Shown in pieces: positions 18,015-28,600 of a stretch of DNA of 64,000 bases (its first letter is position 1; every line of letters begins with the position of its first letter). Under the pieces are notes generated by a model, which saw only the letters and a list, made by a program, of their open reading frames with translations, did no database searches and was not told where the DNA came from. The translations under genes and the position numbers were made by a program. The stretch comes from Sphingomonas aquatilis (lineage in GTDB: Bacteria > Pseudomonadota > Alphaproteobacteria > Sphingomonadales > Sphingomonadaceae), in assembly GCF_014196115.1 (NCBI RefSeq), contig NZ_JACIDB010000004.1:62001-126000 (forward strand), written 5' to 3'.

Positions 18015-18827
18015 ATGGCGGCTCCCGTCGTCACCATGCAGCAGCTGATCGAGACCGGCGCGCACTTCGGCCACCAGACCCACCGCTGGAACCCGAAGAT
18101 GAAGCCCTACATCTTTGGCGACCGTAACGGCGTCCACATCCTCGACCTGTCGCAGACCGTTCCCCTCTTCGCCCGCGCGCTCGAGTTCATCTCGTCGTCG
18201 GTCGCCAGCGGCGGCAAGGTGCTGTTCGTCGGCACCAAGCGCCAGGCGCAGGACGCCGTCGCCGATGCGGCGCGTCGTTCGGGCCAGCACTTCGTCAACC
18301 ACCGCTGGCTGGGCGGCATGCTCACCAACTGGAAGACGATCAGCAACTCGATCAAGCGTCTGAAGGCGCTCGAAGAGCAGCTGTCGGGCGACACGCACGG
18401 CCTGACCAAGAAGGAAGTGCTGCAGCTCACCCGTGAGCGCGACAAGCTCGAACTGTCGCTCGGCGGTATCCGCGACATGGGCGGCATCCCCGACGTGATG
18501 TTCGTGATCGACGCGAACAAGGAAGAGCTGGCGATCAAGGAAGCCAACACGCTCGGCATCCCCGTCGTCGCGATCCTCGATTCGAACGTCTCGCCGGACG
18601 GCATTGCCTTCCCGGTGCCCGCGAACGACGACGCGAGCCGTGCGATCCGCCTGTACTGCGAAGCCGTGGCGATCGCCGCGACCCGCGGTAACCAGGAGCA
18701 GCAGTCGCGCCGTGGCGTCGACCTGGGTGCGCAGGACGTTGCGCCGGTCGAGGAAGCGCTGACCGTCGAGCCGGTGTCGGCGGATGCCGGCGCGGCAGCG
18801 GAGGCCGAGCGTCAGATCGACGCATAA
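18015..18827 (+). CDS. rpsB: 30S ribosomal protein S2
   Basis: ATG 18015 after GGAAGGAC gives 270 residues. Hallmarks are [26 protein letters not shown] (shown in part as [15 protein letters not shown]), [26 protein letters not shown] and [12 protein letters not shown]. The C-terminal tail after residue 235 is an acidic, Ala/Glu/Val-rich extension common in sphingomonads. S2 sits on the back of the 30S subunit and is needed with S1. Followed after 87 bp by tsf, the usual partner. Confidence 0.97.
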   Translation: MAAPVVTMQQLIETGAHFGHQTHRWNPKMKPYIFGDRNGVHILDLSQTVPLFARALEFISSSVASGGKVLFVGTKRQAQDAVADAARRSGQHFVNHRWLGGMLTNWKTISNSIKRLKALEEQLSGDTHGLTKKEVLQLTRERDKLELSLGGIRDMGGIPDVMFVIDANKEELAIKEANTLGIPVVAILDSNVSPDGIAFPVPANDDASRAIRLYCEAVAIAATRGNQEQQSRRGVDLGAQDVAPVEEALTVEPVSADAGAAAEAERQIDA

Positions 18828-18914
18828 GCACCGTCACGATGCTTTCATGCGGGCGGGGCAGGGCGTGCGCTCTACCCCGCCCGCAAACACATTCAGACTA
18901 TAGAGGATATGCAC

Positions 18915-19850
18915 ATGGCTGATATCACCGCAGCGATGGTCAAGGACCTGCGCGAGAAGAGCGGCGCGGGCATGATGGACTGCAAGAAGGCGCTGAACGA
19001 GACCGCCGGCGACATGGACGCCGCGCTGGACTGGCTGCGCACCAAGGGCCTCGCGGCCGCGCAGAAGAAGTCGAGCCGCACCGCGGCCGAGGGCCTCGTC
19101 GCCGTCGCGACCAGCGGCACCAAGGGTGCGGCGGTCGAAGTGAACTCGGAAACCGACTTCGTCGCGAAGAACGACCAGTTCCAGCAGTTCGTCCGCGAAG
19201 TCGCGCAGATCGCGCTGGCCAGCGGTGGCGACGTCGACGCGCTCAAGACCGAATCGATGCCCTCGGGCAAGACGGTCGAGGAAGTGCTGACCAACAACAT
19301 CGCGACGATCGGCGAAAACCAGTCGCTGCGTCGCGCCAAGCGCCTCGAAGTGTCGAAGGGCGCGGTCGTCAGCTACGTCCACAACCAGGCCTCGCCGGGT
19401 CTGGGCAAGATCGGCGTGCTCGTCGCGCTCGAATCGGACGCGGGTGAAGAGGCGCTGCAGGCGCTCGGCAAGCAGCTGGCGATGCACATCGCCGCAGCCT
19501 TCCCGAAGGCGCTGAACGAGGAAGACCTGGACGAGGGCGAGATCGAGCGCGAGCGCGCGATCGCGACCGAAAAGGCCGCCGAATCGGGCAAGCCGGCCGA
19601 CATCATCGCCAAGATGGTTGAAGGTTCGATCGCCAAGTTCCGCAAGGAGCATGCGCTCGTCAGCCAGCTGTTCGTGATGGACGGCAAGACCAAGATCAGC
19701 GACGTCGTCGCCAAGGCGGGCAAGGACGCCGGTGCCGAGATCAAGCTGGTCGACTATGTCCGCTTCCAGCTCGGTGAGGGCATCGAGAAGGAAGAGAGCG
19801 ATTTCGCCGCTGAAGTCGCCGCAGCTTCGGGCGTTGCGCAGAAGGGCTGA
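18915..19850 (+). CDS. tsf: Elongation factor Ts
   Basis: The start is ATG 18915 ([19 protein letters not shown]), preceded by AGAGGA; the ATG two codons earlier is too close to that Shine-Dalgarno. Length is 311 residues. The N-terminal [22 protein letters not shown] UBA segment and the [13 protein letters not shown] core that contacts EF-Tu are present. EF-Ts is the nucleotide exchange factor for EF-Tu. A strong terminator follows within 50 bp. Confidence 0.97.
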   Translation: MADITAAMVKDLREKSGAGMMDCKKALNETAGDMDAALDWLRTKGLAAAQKKSSRTAAEGLVAVATSGTKGAAVEVNSETDFVAKNDQFQQFVREVAQIALASGGDVDALKTESMPSGKTVEEVLTNNIATIGENQSLRRAKRLEVSKGAVVSYVHNQASPGLGKIGVLVALESDAGEEALQALGKQLAMHIAAAFPKALNEEDLDEGEIERERAIATEKAAESGKPADIIAKMVEGSIAKFRKEHALVSQLFVMDGKTKISDVVAKAGKDAGAEIKLVDYVRFQLGEGIEKEESDFAAEVAAASGVAQKG

Positions 19851-19892
19851 TCCGGGCTGTCGCCCGTCTTTCGGGGCGGGCGAGCGTCAAAG

Positions 19893-19933
19893 AAAAAGGG
19901 GCATCGCGTGACGGCACGCGATGCCCCTTTTTT
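19893..19933. terminator. Bidirectional intrinsic terminator after tsf
   Basis: A perfect 13-bp stem, GGGGCATCGCGTG with CACGCGATGCCCC around the loop ACGG, is flanked by A5 and T6. It serves the rightward rpsB-tsf transcript and the leftward porin gene that converge here. Confidence 0.95.
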
Positions 19934-19952
19934 CGTGCGACGCGCCCGGGCG

Positions 19953-21149
19953 TCAGTGCGCCGACCAGCCCAGCGTCAGGCGTAACCCCAGCACCAGCGC
20001 ATTGCGGATCGTGCGGTCCGCCGCCGGGTTGATGACATATTGGATGTCGGGTTGCAGGGAGACGCCCTTCATCAGCGTATCGGTATAGGTCGCCTCGATG
20101 ATCGTTTCCGCCCGGCCCAGTGCGGGCAGTTCCGGCGGATTGGCGCTGCGATAGCTATTCGACAGCACGCCGCTGCCCGCCCCGATCGAAACGGCGCTGT
20201 CGGGCCGCGATGCAAAGGGTTGTTTCAGCAGCAGGCCGCCTTGCCAGCCACCGCGAAACGGCGTTGTCTTCCCCTCGGACAGCCCCAGCCGCAGAAACCC
20301 TTCAAGCTGGCGGGGCGTGTCGGCCTTGCCGGCGAGCAGGCGCTCGGCGATCAGATAGACGCCGCGCGACGCGTGAAAACCGGGCCCTTGCGAGATTTCC
20401 GGCGGGATGATCGTCGGCTGGGTGCGTGTGTAGGTCCATGCGCCGATCGCGACGCGGCCGCTGCCCGTCCAGCCCGCTTCGCCGATCAAAAGCGCACCGT
20501 CGCGGCCGGTGAAGTCGATGCCATTCTAATCACCGATCGTGCCGGCGCGCGCGTTGACCACGGCGAATGCGCCATAGGTCTTGCCGGCCTCGACCCGCAG
20601 CCGGGCGGCGAGTGCCGTCGAGGGAAAGATCGCCGGGCCGTTGACGCCCGTCGCAGCCAGTTCCGATCCGACGCCGAACATCGGCGAGATCAGCAATCCC
20701 GCGGCATCGTTCTGGTAGAATTCGCAGTTGACGTCGTACAGCCCCGCCCGCAGCGACCAGCCCGGAGCCAGCGCCTGCTCGACCCAGGCTTCGTAGAGTT
20801 TGAAGCGCCCCTGCGACACTTCGATATTGTTGATGCCCTGGATCGATCCGGCGAGATCGTTAGGCTTGCCGCCCATGTTGTTGAGCAGCGCTGCATGCGC
20901 CTTGCCGCCATGCCATCCGATCAGCGCGTCGAGATCGGCCTCGGCGATCACGTCGATATTGTCGAGATAGCGCACGCCGCGTTCGATGCCGCCCGATGCC
21001 ACGCCGGCGAGATCGGCCGTGTATTCGGCCGATAGGCTCCATGCGCTCGACGCCTCCTGGGCAATCGCCGCGTCGACACAGCCGACGCTCATCGCGATGA
21101 TTCCGGCGCCCCACCGCATGGCGCGGCAAATGGCAAAGATCCTGTCCAT
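19953..21149 (-). pseudogene. OprB-family carbohydrate porin, interrupted by in-frame TAG
   Basis: From ATG 21149 the frame encodes a signal peptide (hydrophobic stretch, cleavage after AAIAQ) and the N-terminal half of an OprB-type porin: WSLSAEYTADLAGVASGG, LYEAWVEQALAPGWSLRAGLYDVN, GLLISPMFGVGSELAATGVNGPAIFP. At 20528-20526 a TAG codon interrupts the same frame (GTIGD-stop-NGIDFTGRDGAL). The rest, LLIGEAGWTGSGRVAIGAWTYT to the C-terminal LGLRLTLGW, continues without any frameshift or second stop for about 190 codons. Full length would be about 398 residues, normal for the family. Such porins pass sugars across the outer membrane. The single lesion could be a recent nonsense mutation, a sequencing error or, less likely, a read-through codon. 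Confidence 0.85.
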
Positions 21150-21355
21150 GTCTACTCCCTGTTATGACTGGTTACGGGAGCGGTAATGGCGATGGCGTTT
21201 CCCTTATTGGTCAATATGGACTTAATTTGACTTGGTGACGGCCGGAAAGCATTTTGGTTGATTTCAGTCGGCCAAGCCCGTCAGCGCGGTTAACCCAACT
21301 TTATCCGTTTCCGACATAATGACAGGAACATGACGCGGAACGGGAGAATTTAGGG

Positions 21356-23200
21356 GTGCGATCGATCAACACGATGATGATGGCGGCGATTGCCGCGATC
21401 ATCGCCCTCGTCTTGGCCTCGGCCGGGGTGAGCCTGTGGGCCAATGGCCAGCAGTCCGCGGCGCGCGACCGCGTCGGCGCGGCCTCCCGATTGCTGCGCA
21501 ATCACATGACCGCGGACATGATGCACGATGCGATCCGGGGCGACGTGCTGTCGATCCTGCGCGCGATCCGTGTCGGCGACCTCAGCCTGACGGATAACCG
21601 CAAGGCGCTGGAACAGGATGTGGCGACGCTGCGCAAGACGCTGGCCGTCGATCGCGCTTATGCCGCCGCGCCCGAAGTCGTCGCCGCGGCGACGCAGATC
21701 CAGCCGCAGGTCGACGCCTATATCGCCAGCGCCCGCTCCGTCGCGGCGACGGCCGCCGTCGATCAGGATCGCGCATCGACGATGCTGCCGGCGTTCCTGC
21801 GCACCTTCCACGACCTCGAATCGGGCATGGAAACGGTGTCGAACCGTCTCGAAACTCATTTGAACGCGGTGGACGCCGATGCGGACCGGGTCACCAGCCT
21901 CGCCTCCATGTCGCTGATCGCGACGACCCTGGCGTTGCTGGCCCTCGTCGGCACGATCGGCGTCCTATGCCGACGCTATGTGGTCGCGCCGCTTCTTCAG
22001 TTGGTCGGTGTCCTCAACCGGATGACGTCGGGCGATCTGGCGGTGGCCGTGCCCGCCACGGGTCGCGGTGACGAGCTGGGGCAGCTTGCCGGCGCGACGA
22101 CGGCGCTGCGCGATCAGCTGGTCGCAGCCGAACAGGCCAAGGCGGCGCAGACGACGTTGATCGTCGATAGCTTCGGCCAGGCGCTGTCGCGTCCGGCGGA
22201 GGGTGATCTGGTCTCGCGCGTCGATGCCGATCTCACCGGGCCGTTCGCGCGCATCAAGGACGATTTCAACGCCGCCGTATCCGCCCTGCAAACGACGCTC
22301 GCCGCCATGTCCGAATCGGCGTCCAGCATCAACAGCGGCGCTGGGGACATCCGTCAGGCCTCCGACGATCTGTCGCAACGCACCGAACAACAGGCGGCGA
22401 GCCTTGAGGAAACCGCCGCGGCGATGGACGAGATTACCAGCACCGTCCGCTCCACCGCGGAACGCGCCGGCAGTGCCAATGCCGCGGTGCGCAGCGCTCG
22501 TGACGAAGCGCAGCATTCGGGCGCCGTCGTGCGCAACGCCGTGGAGGCGATGGGCGGAATCGAACGCACGTCGGGCGAGATTTCCGAAATCATCAGCGTC
22601 ATCGACGGCATCGCCTTCCAGACCAACCTGCTGGCGCTGAACGCCGGCGTCGAGGCGGCACGCGCAGGCGACGCGGGCAAGGGCTTCGCCGTGGTCGCAT
22701 CGGAAGTGCGGGCGCTGGCGCAGCGGTCGGCGGAGGCGGCCAAGGACGTCAAGACGCGGATCACCGCCTCGTCGCAACAGGTGGACGAGGGCGTGCGGCT
22801 GGTCGGCGAAACCGGCCAGGCCTTGCAGCGGATCATCGACCGGATCGCCGAGATCGACGGCCTGGTCGCCGACATCGCGCGCTCGGCCGAACAGCAAGCG
22901 ACCGGCCTGCAACAGGTCAACACCGCGGTCAGCGAGATGGACGGCGTGACGCAGCAGAATGCCGCGATGGTCGAGGAAGCGACCGCCGCCGCGCGCAGCC
23001 TTGCCGCCGAAGCGGAGACGATGGCGCGCCAGATCACCCGCTTCCGCACCGGCGGTGGGGCCACGCCCAATGCATCGCCCGTCGCGCAGTTGCAGGAACG
23101 GGCGGCGGTGGCCGGACGCCAGATCGCGGCGGCGAGCAAGCGCCGGGCGACCGGCAACCTCGCCGTCGTCGCCGCATCGGACGACTGGTCGGAATTCTGA
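21356..23200 (+). CDS. Methyl-accepting chemotaxis protein
   Basis: A 614-residue chemoreceptor starting at GTG 21356, with GGGAG 10 bp upstream. A membrane helix (about 8-28), a 155-residue periplasmic helical domain, a second helix (about 183-205) and a HAMP domain precede the cytoplasmic coiled coil. The signalling tip IDGIAFQTNLLALNAGVEAARAG is split here for length: IDGIAFQTNLLAL then NAGVEAARAGDAGKGFAVVA, near residue 417. The protein ends DDWSEF, resembling the C-terminal pentapeptide (xWxxF) that tethers CheR and CheB in other receptors. The ligand is unknown and no che genes are adjacent. Confidence 0.93.
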   Translation: MRSINTMMMAAIAAIIALVLASAGVSLWANGQQSAARDRVGAASRLLRNHMTADMMHDAIRGDVLSILRAIRVGDLSLTDNRKALEQDVATLRKTLAVDRAYAAAPEVVAAATQIQPQVDAYIASARSVAATAAVDQDRASTMLPAFLRTFHDLESGMETVSNRLETHLNAVDADADRVTSLASMSLIATTLALLALVGTIGVLCRRYVVAPLLQLVGVLNRMTSGDLAVAVPATGRGDELGQLAGATTALRDQLVAAEQAKAAQTTLIVDSFGQALSRPAEGDLVSRVDADLTGPFARIKDDFNAAVSALQTTLAAMSESASSINSGAGDIRQASDDLSQRTEQQAASLEETAAAMDEITSTVRSTAERAGSANAAVRSARDEAQHSGAVVRNAVEAMGGIERTSGEISEIISVIDGIAFQTNLLALNAGVEAARAGDAGKGFAVVASEVRALAQRSAEAAKDVKTRITASSQQVDEGVRLVGETGQALQRIIDRIAEIDGLVADIARSAEQQATGLQQVNTAVSEMDGVTQQNAAMVEEATAAARSLAAEAETMARQITRFRTGGGATPNASPVAQLQERAAVAGRQIAAASKRRATGNLAVVAASDDWSEF

Positions 23201-23294
23201 CCGACGCGGGCAGGGGCGGTGCCGCGACGCGCCGCTCCTGCCGCTATCGGCCCGCCGTTGCCCCGGCACGGCCGATCTGCTTAACCTCGCGCGC

Positions 23295-25343
23295 ATGAAG
23301 ACCCTCTTTGCCGCGAGCCTGCTCGCCACCGCCGCTGCCATCGCCGCGCCCGCCGCCGCCCGCCAGCTCACCATCGATGACGTCACCACGCTCAGCCGCG
23401 TCGGCGCGCCGACCGCGTCGGCGGACGGCAAGTGGCTCGTCTGGGCGCAGCGCGAAACCGATCTCGCCGCCAATCGCGGCCGCTATGACCTGTGGCGCCT
23501 CGACCTGACCCGCAAGGGCGCTAAGCCCGAACCCCTGGTCGCCGAGGCGGAGGTCAACGAAAACGCACCGCAGATCGTCGGATCGACCGTCTACTTCCAG
23601 TCGAACAAGGGCGGCGAGGATGCCATCTGGGCGGTCCCCGTCACCGGCGGCACCCCCCGCAAGCTCACCAGCTTCCAGGGCGGCTTCGGCGGCTTCAAGG
23701 TCGCGCCGACCGGCGACCGCATCCTCGTCTGGGCCGATCGCAAGCCCAACGCGCCCAGCCTTGCCCCCGCCATGGTGAAGAAGGACCCGCTGGCCGGCGA
23801 GGGCCGCGTCTACGACAAATTGTTCGTGCGCCACTGGGATACGTGGGCGGACGGCACGCAGTCGCAGCTCTTCGTCCTGCCGCTGACCGCCGCGGGCGCG
23901 CCGGGTGACGGCGTCGCGATCGAACACGGCCTCGACGGCGATGCCCCCTCGCGTCCCTTCGGCGGCGGCGAAGAGGTGTCGTGGAGCGCCGACGGCAAGA
24001 CCGTCTATTTCGCGCTGCGCGTCGCCGGCACCACCGAACCGCTTTCGACCAACCTCGACATCTGGTCCGCGCCCGCCGACGGCTCGGCCGCGCCGGTGAA
24101 CCTCACCGCCGCCAATCAGGCTACCGACAATCTGCCCACCGTCTCGCCCGATGGCCGCAGCCTCGCCTGGTTCGCGATGAAGCGGCCCGGCTTCGAAGCC
24201 GATCGCCAGGTGCTGATGCTCCGCGATCTCGCGACCGGGCAGGTGCGCAGCCTGACCGAGGGCTGGGACCGGTCGGTCGGCTCGATCGCCTGGTCACCCG
24301 ATTCGAAGCGCATCTATGTGACGGCGCAGGACACGCAGGAAAACCCGCTGTTCAGCGTCGATCCCACGAGCGGCAAGGTCACGCGCCTGACGCAAGCCGG
24401 CCATGTCTCCGCCGTCGTGCCGACGCCCAAGGGCGCGGTCGTCGCGATCAACAGCCTGACCGCCCCCGACGATTTCTACGCCGTCGCCGCCACCGGCAAG
24501 GGCAAGCCCGCGCGCCTGACCGCGGTCAACGCGACCAAGCTCGCCGGCATCGACATGCCGACCGTCAGCCGCTTCAGCTTCACCGGTGCGAACAACGACA
24601 CCGTCTGGGGCTATGCGGTGAAGCCGTACGGCAGCACGGGCAAGGTGCCGGTCGCGTTCATGGTCCATGGCGGCCCGCAGGGATCGAGCGACAACAGCTG
24701 GTCCTATCGCTGGAACCCCGCGGTGTTCGCCGGCGCCGGCTATGGCCTTGTCGCGGTCGATTTCCACGGGTCCACCGGCTACGGCCAGGCCTTCACCGAT
24801 TCGATCAGCAACAATTGGGGCGGCTGGCCGCTCGACGATCTGAAGGCGGGGCTGGCCGCGGCGACCACCAAGTTCGGCTGGCTGGACGGCGAAAAGGCCT
24901 GCGCGCTCGGCGCCTCCTATGGCGGCTATATGATGAACTGGATCGAGGGCAATTGGCCCGATCGCTTCAAGTGCATCGTCCAGCACGACGGCGTCTTCGA
25001 CGCGCGCGCCATGGCCTATGAAACCGACGAACTGTGGTTCGACGAATGGGAACATGGCGGCAAGACCTATTTCCAGGATCCCGCCGCGTTCGAAAAGTGG
25101 AACCCGGTCAATTACGTCGGGCAGTGGAAGACGCCGCAATTGGTCATCACTGGCGAAAAAGACTTCCGCATTCCCTATACGCAGGGCCTCGCCGCCTTCA
25201 CCGCGCTCCAGCGCCGCGGCATCCCCTCGCGCCTGCTCGTCAACCCGAACGAGAACCATTGGGTGCTGAAGCCCGCCAACTCGCGCCAATGGTATCGCGA
25301 GGTGCTGGGCTGGATGGACCGCTGGACCAAGGACCAGCGCTAA
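23295..25343 (+). CDS. S9 family (acylaminoacyl/dipeptidyl) peptidase, exported
   Basis: ATG 23295 gives 682 residues with a clear signal peptide ending APAAARQ near residue 24. Residues about 30-420 contain WD40-like propeller strands (SADGKWLVWAQR, SPDSKRIYVT and similar), and about 430-680 form the alpha/beta hydrolase. Catalytic Ser is near residue 541 in LGASYGGYM, Asp near 623 in TGEKDFRIPY and His near 655 in NENHWV. It probably trims or degrades peptides in the periplasm. Which S9 subfamily and substrate it has is not certain; S9C is most similar. Confidence 0.9.
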   Translation: MKTLFAASLLATAAAIAAPAAARQLTIDDVTTLSRVGAPTASADGKWLVWAQRETDLAANRGRYDLWRLDLTRKGAKPEPLVAEAEVNENAPQIVGSTVYFQSNKGGEDAIWAVPVTGGTPRKLTSFQGGFGGFKVAPTGDRILVWADRKPNAPSLAPAMVKKDPLAGEGRVYDKLFVRHWDTWADGTQSQLFVLPLTAAGAPGDGVAIEHGLDGDAPSRPFGGGEEVSWSADGKTVYFALRVAGTTEPLSTNLDIWSAPADGSAAPVNLTAANQATDNLPTVSPDGRSLAWFAMKRPGFEADRQVLMLRDLATGQVRSLTEGWDRSVGSIAWSPDSKRIYVTAQDTQENPLFSVDPTSGKVTRLTQAGHVSAVVPTPKGAVVAINSLTAPDDFYAVAATGKGKPARLTAVNATKLAGIDMPTVSRFSFTGANNDTVWGYAVKPYGSTGKVPVAFMVHGGPQGSSDNSWSYRWNPAVFAGAGYGLVAVDFHGSTGYGQAFTDSISNNWGGWPLDDLKAGLAAATTKFGWLDGEKACALGASYGGYMMNWIEGNWPDRFKCIVQHDGVFDARAMAYETDELWFDEWEHGGKTYFQDPAAFEKWNPVNYVGQWKTPQLVITGEKDFRIPYTQGLAAFTALQRRGIPSRLLVNPNENHWVLKPANSRQWYREVLGWMDRWTKDQR

Positions 25344-25355
25344 CGCGCTCGCAGG

Positions 25356-25748
25356 TCAGGCGGCGCGGCTGAAAGCGGACAGGCGAGGATGCAGGTGGCG
25401 CTCCTCCCAGTCCAGCCGGCGGCGCAGCCTGGCCTGTAGCATCAGCACCGCGCGGCGATAGGCGGGGAACTCCGCCTTCACGCGCTGCGGCGGCCAGGCC
25501 GCCACCTGCGCGCTATAGTCGCGAATCAGCACCTGCATGTCCGCGGCGCCCTGGATGCGGATCGGGTCGTCTGCGGGCAGCTGCTGACAGCAAGCCTCTT
25601 CCCGGGCGACATGCGCCTGGAATGTCTGATAGAATTTTACGCGGGCGCGTTGCAGGTCCGCGTCGAACCCGGTCGATTGGTCCATCGCCATGGCGAAGCT
25701 GTGCATCAGCGTTCGCAATTCGTCATGGTCGTGGTGCAGATCGTGCAT
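25356..25748 (-). CDS. Hemerythrin-like domain protein
   Basis: A 130-residue, mostly helical protein. The His/Glu placements suit a hemerythrin HHE fold: [17 protein letters not shown] at the start, FQAHVAREE in the second helix, and [10 protein letters not shown] at the end. Such proteins bind a di-iron centre and act in oxygen or nitric oxide handling. The metal site cannot be fully verified by eye because the third-helix His is missing or shifted, so the call is moderate. It diverges from valS and its 5' end lies close to the possible upstream starts of valS. Confidence 0.6.
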   Translation of the reverse strand: MHDLHHDHDELRTLMHSFAMAMDQSTGFDADLQRARVKFYQTFQAHVAREEACCQQLPADDPIRIQGAADMQVLIRDYSAQVAAWPPQRVKAEFPAYRRAVLMLQARLRRRLDWEERHLHPRLSAFSRAA

Positions 25749-25885
25749 CGGCTGGCGAACTCTGGTCCGTTGGGGGATCGCCGTACCCCGAAAACATTTA
25801 CCAAAATCCTATGATGCCAGACGCTTCCGGCACGCTGCACGCACCCTTCTTCTCAGATGCTTCCGCCATGGCTACAGGCATTGCC

Positions 25886-28567
25886 ATGACCGAGCTTCCC
25901 AAGACCTTCGACCCCGCGACAATCGAACAGCGTTGGTATGCGCATTGGGAGGCGAACGGCCTGTTCCGTCCCGACCGGCCGAACGCCGAGCCCTGGACGA
26001 TCGTCAACCCCCCGCCCAACGTGACGGGCAGCCTGCACATCGGCCATGCGCTCGACAACACGCTGCAGGATATCCTGACCCGCCATGCCCGGCTGAAGGG
26101 CAAGGATGCCTTGTGGGTTGTCGGCACGGACCATGCCGGCATCGCGACGCAGATGGTCGTCGAGCGCCAGATGAACGCCGCCGGCCAGAAGCGCACCGAC
26201 CTCAGCCGCGCCGACTTCATCGCCAAGGTGTGGGAATGGAAGGCGGAGAGCGGCGGCCAGATCACACAGCAGCTGCGCCGCCTGGGCTGTTCGATGGACT
26301 GGGCCAACGAACGCTTCACCATGGACGAGGGTTTTTCGAAGGCCGTCCTCAAGGTCTTCGTCGAGCTGCATCGCCAAGGCCTGCTCTACCGCGACAAGCG
26401 CCTCGTCAACTGGGACCCGGGCCTCGGCACCGCGATCAGCGACCTCGAGGTCGAGACGCGTGAGGTGAAGGGCAGCTTCTGGCGCCTGCGCTATCCGCTC
26501 GCCGACGGATCGGGCTTCATCGAGGTCGCGACAACGCGGCCCGAAACGATGCTCGCCGACATGGCGGTCGCGGTGCACCCGGATGACGCGCGCTATACCG
26601 CGCTGGTCGGTAAGCTGGTGCGCCTGCCGATCACCGGCCGCCTGATCCCGATCGTCGCCGACGAACATGCCGACCCCGAACTGGGATCGGGCGCGGTGAA
26701 GATCACGCCGGGCCACGACTTCAACGACTTCGAGGTCGGCCGCCGCGCCGGGATCGAAGCGCGCGACATGCTCAACATGCTCGATGCCAAGGCGCAGATC
26801 GTGCAGACCGCGGACGGCCTGATCCCCGCCGACCTGCTCGGCCTGTCGACCGCGGACGCGCGCAAAGCGATCGTCGCCCGCCTGAAGGACGACGGCGTCC
26901 TGATCCCGCACGTCGACAAGGACGGCAACGAGCACGACGCCGAACCGCGCACGATCCAGACGCCGTTCGGCGACCGCTCCGGCGTGGTCATCGAACCCTG
27001 GCTGACCGACCAATGGTATGTCGACGCCAAGACGCTCGCCCAACCCGCGATCGAGGCGGTGCGCAGCGAGGCGATCAAGATCGTCCCGAAAACCTGGGAA
27101 AAGACCTTCTTCAACTGGATGGAGAACATCCAGCCGTGGTGTGTCAGCCGCCAATTGTGGTGGGGGCACCAGATCCCGGCATGGTTCGCCGACGACGGCC
27201 GCGTGTTCGTCGCGGAAACCGAGGCCGAGGCACAGGCCGAAGCGGGCGAGGGCGTTGCGCTCACCCGCGACCCCGACGTCCTCGACACGTGGTTCTCCTC
27301 TGCGCTATGGCCGTTCGCGACGCTCGGCTGGCCCGACAACACCGACCCCTCGCTCGGCGGTCGCTATCCCAATGACGTGCTGATCTCCGGCTTCGACATC
27401 CTGTTCTTCTGGGATGCGCGGATGATGATGCAGGGCATGCACTTCCTGAAGGATGTGCCCTTCAAGACGCTCTACCTGCACGGCCTCGTCCGCGCGGCGG
27501 ACGGCGCCAAGATGTCGAAGTCCAAGGGCAATACCGTCGACCCGCTCGGTCTGATCGATACCTATGGCGCCGACGCGCTGCGCTTCTTCATGGCGGCGAT
27601 GGAAAGCCAGGGCCGCGACATCAAGATGGATGAACGCCGCGTCGAGGGCTATCGCAACTTCGCGACCAAGCTGTGGAACGCCGCGCGCTTCTGCCAGGCG
27701 AACGGTATCGGCGCGAGCGCGACGATCGAGGCACCGGCGGCGAGCCTACCGGTCAACGCCTGGATCATCGGCGAAACGATCCAGACCGTACAGGCGATCG
27801 ACCTCGCTCTCGCCGACCTGCGCTTCGACGCGGCGGCGAACGCCATCTACCAGTTCGTCTGGAGCCGCTTCTGCGATTGGTATCTCGAACTCATCAAGCC
27901 GCAGGTCGTCGACGGCGTCCGCGGCGAGATCGACCCGGAGTCCAAGGGGGTCGCCGCCTGGGTGCTCGACCAGATCCTGATCCTGCTCCACCCGTTCATG
28001 CCCTTCATCACCGAAGAGCTGTGGCACGCCAACCTGCGCGACCACGACCTGATCGTGGCGCAATGGCCGCAAACCGATGCGCGCAGCCTCGATCCGGCGG
28101 CGGAGGCGGAGGTCGCATGGCTGATCCGCCTCGTCGGCGAAATCCGCACGGCGCGTACCGAACTCAACGTGCCGCCCGGTGCAAGGCTGGTGTTGCACAC
28201 CGTCGACGCCGATGCGCCCTTGCGTGACCGCTTGGGGCGCAACGCCGCAACACTCGGCCGCCTCGCCCGTACGGAGACGGTCAGCTTCGACGCCCCCGCC
28301 GCGGGCAGCGTGCTCCAGATCGTGGTCGACGGCACCACCTTCATGCTGCCGGTCGAGGGCGTCATCGATCTCGACGCCGAACGCGCGCGCCTGACTAAGG
28401 GCATCGCCGCCGCGGAAAAGGAACGCGACGCGCTCGCCGGCCGCCTAGGCAACGCCAGCTTCGTCGAACGCGCCAAGCCCGAAGCGGTGGAAAAGGCCCG
28501 CGCCGACCACGCCGAAAAGGCGGCCGAAGCGGAACGCCTGTCGGCGGCCCTGGCGCGCCTGGGCTAA
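25886..28567 (+). CDS. valS: Valyl-tRNA synthetase
   Basis: With ATG 25886 the product (893 residues) begins [22 protein letters not shown], where family similarity starts; in-frame ATGs at 25868 and 25811 would add 6 or 25 residues of no known role. The class I HIGH motif is in [14 protein letters not shown], the KMSKS motif near residue 542 in [14 protein letters not shown], the editing domain lies between, and a C-terminal coiled-coil arm ([20 protein letters not shown]) ends the protein. It charges tRNA-Val. The downstream flank is the tandem-repeat array. Confidence 0.95.
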   Translation: MTELPKTFDPATIEQRWYAHWEANGLFRPDRPNAEPWTIVNPPPNVTGSLHIGHALDNTLQDILTRHARLKGKDALWVVGTDHAGIATQMVVERQMNAAGQKRTDLSRADFIAKVWEWKAESGGQITQQLRRLGCSMDWANERFTMDEGFSKAVLKVFVELHRQGLLYRDKRLVNWDPGLGTAISDLEVETREVKGSFWRLRYPLADGSGFIEVATTRPETMLADMAVAVHPDDARYTALVGKLVRLPITGRLIPIVADEHADPELGSGAVKITPGHDFNDFEVGRRAGIEARDMLNMLDAKAQIVQTADGLIPADLLGLSTADARKAIVARLKDDGVLIPHVDKDGNEHDAEPRTIQTPFGDRSGVVIEPWLTDQWYVDAKTLAQPAIEAVRSEAIKIVPKTWEKTFFNWMENIQPWCVSRQLWWGHQIPAWFADDGRVFVAETEAEAQAEAGEGVALTRDPDVLDTWFSSALWPFATLGWPDNTDPSLGGRYPNDVLISGFDILFFWDARMMMQGMHFLKDVPFKTLYLHGLVRAADGAKMSKSKGNTVDPLGLIDTYGADALRFFMAAMESQGRDIKMDERRVEGYRNFATKLWNAARFCQANGIGASATIEAPAASLPVNAWIIGETIQTVQAIDLALADLRFDAAANAIYQFVWSRFCDWYLELIKPQVVDGVRGEIDPESKGVAAWVLDQILILLHPFMPFITEELWHANLRDHDLIVAQWPQTDARSLDPAAEAEVAWLIRLVGEIRTARTELNVPPGARLVLHTVDADAPLRDRLGRNAATLGRLARTETVSFDAPAAGSVLQIVVDGTTFMLPVEGVIDLDAERARLTKGIAAAEKERDALAGRLGNASFVERAKPEAVEKARADHAEKAAEAERLSAALARLG

Positions 28568-28600
28568 AGGGGAGGGCGCACCGCTCTCTCCACCCCCACC

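Noticed and set aside
25622..25885. Longer N-terminal starts for valS
   Set aside because: The extra residues overlap the divergent hemerythrin-like gene, show no family similarity, and the conserved start [17 protein letters not shown] fits ATG 25886.
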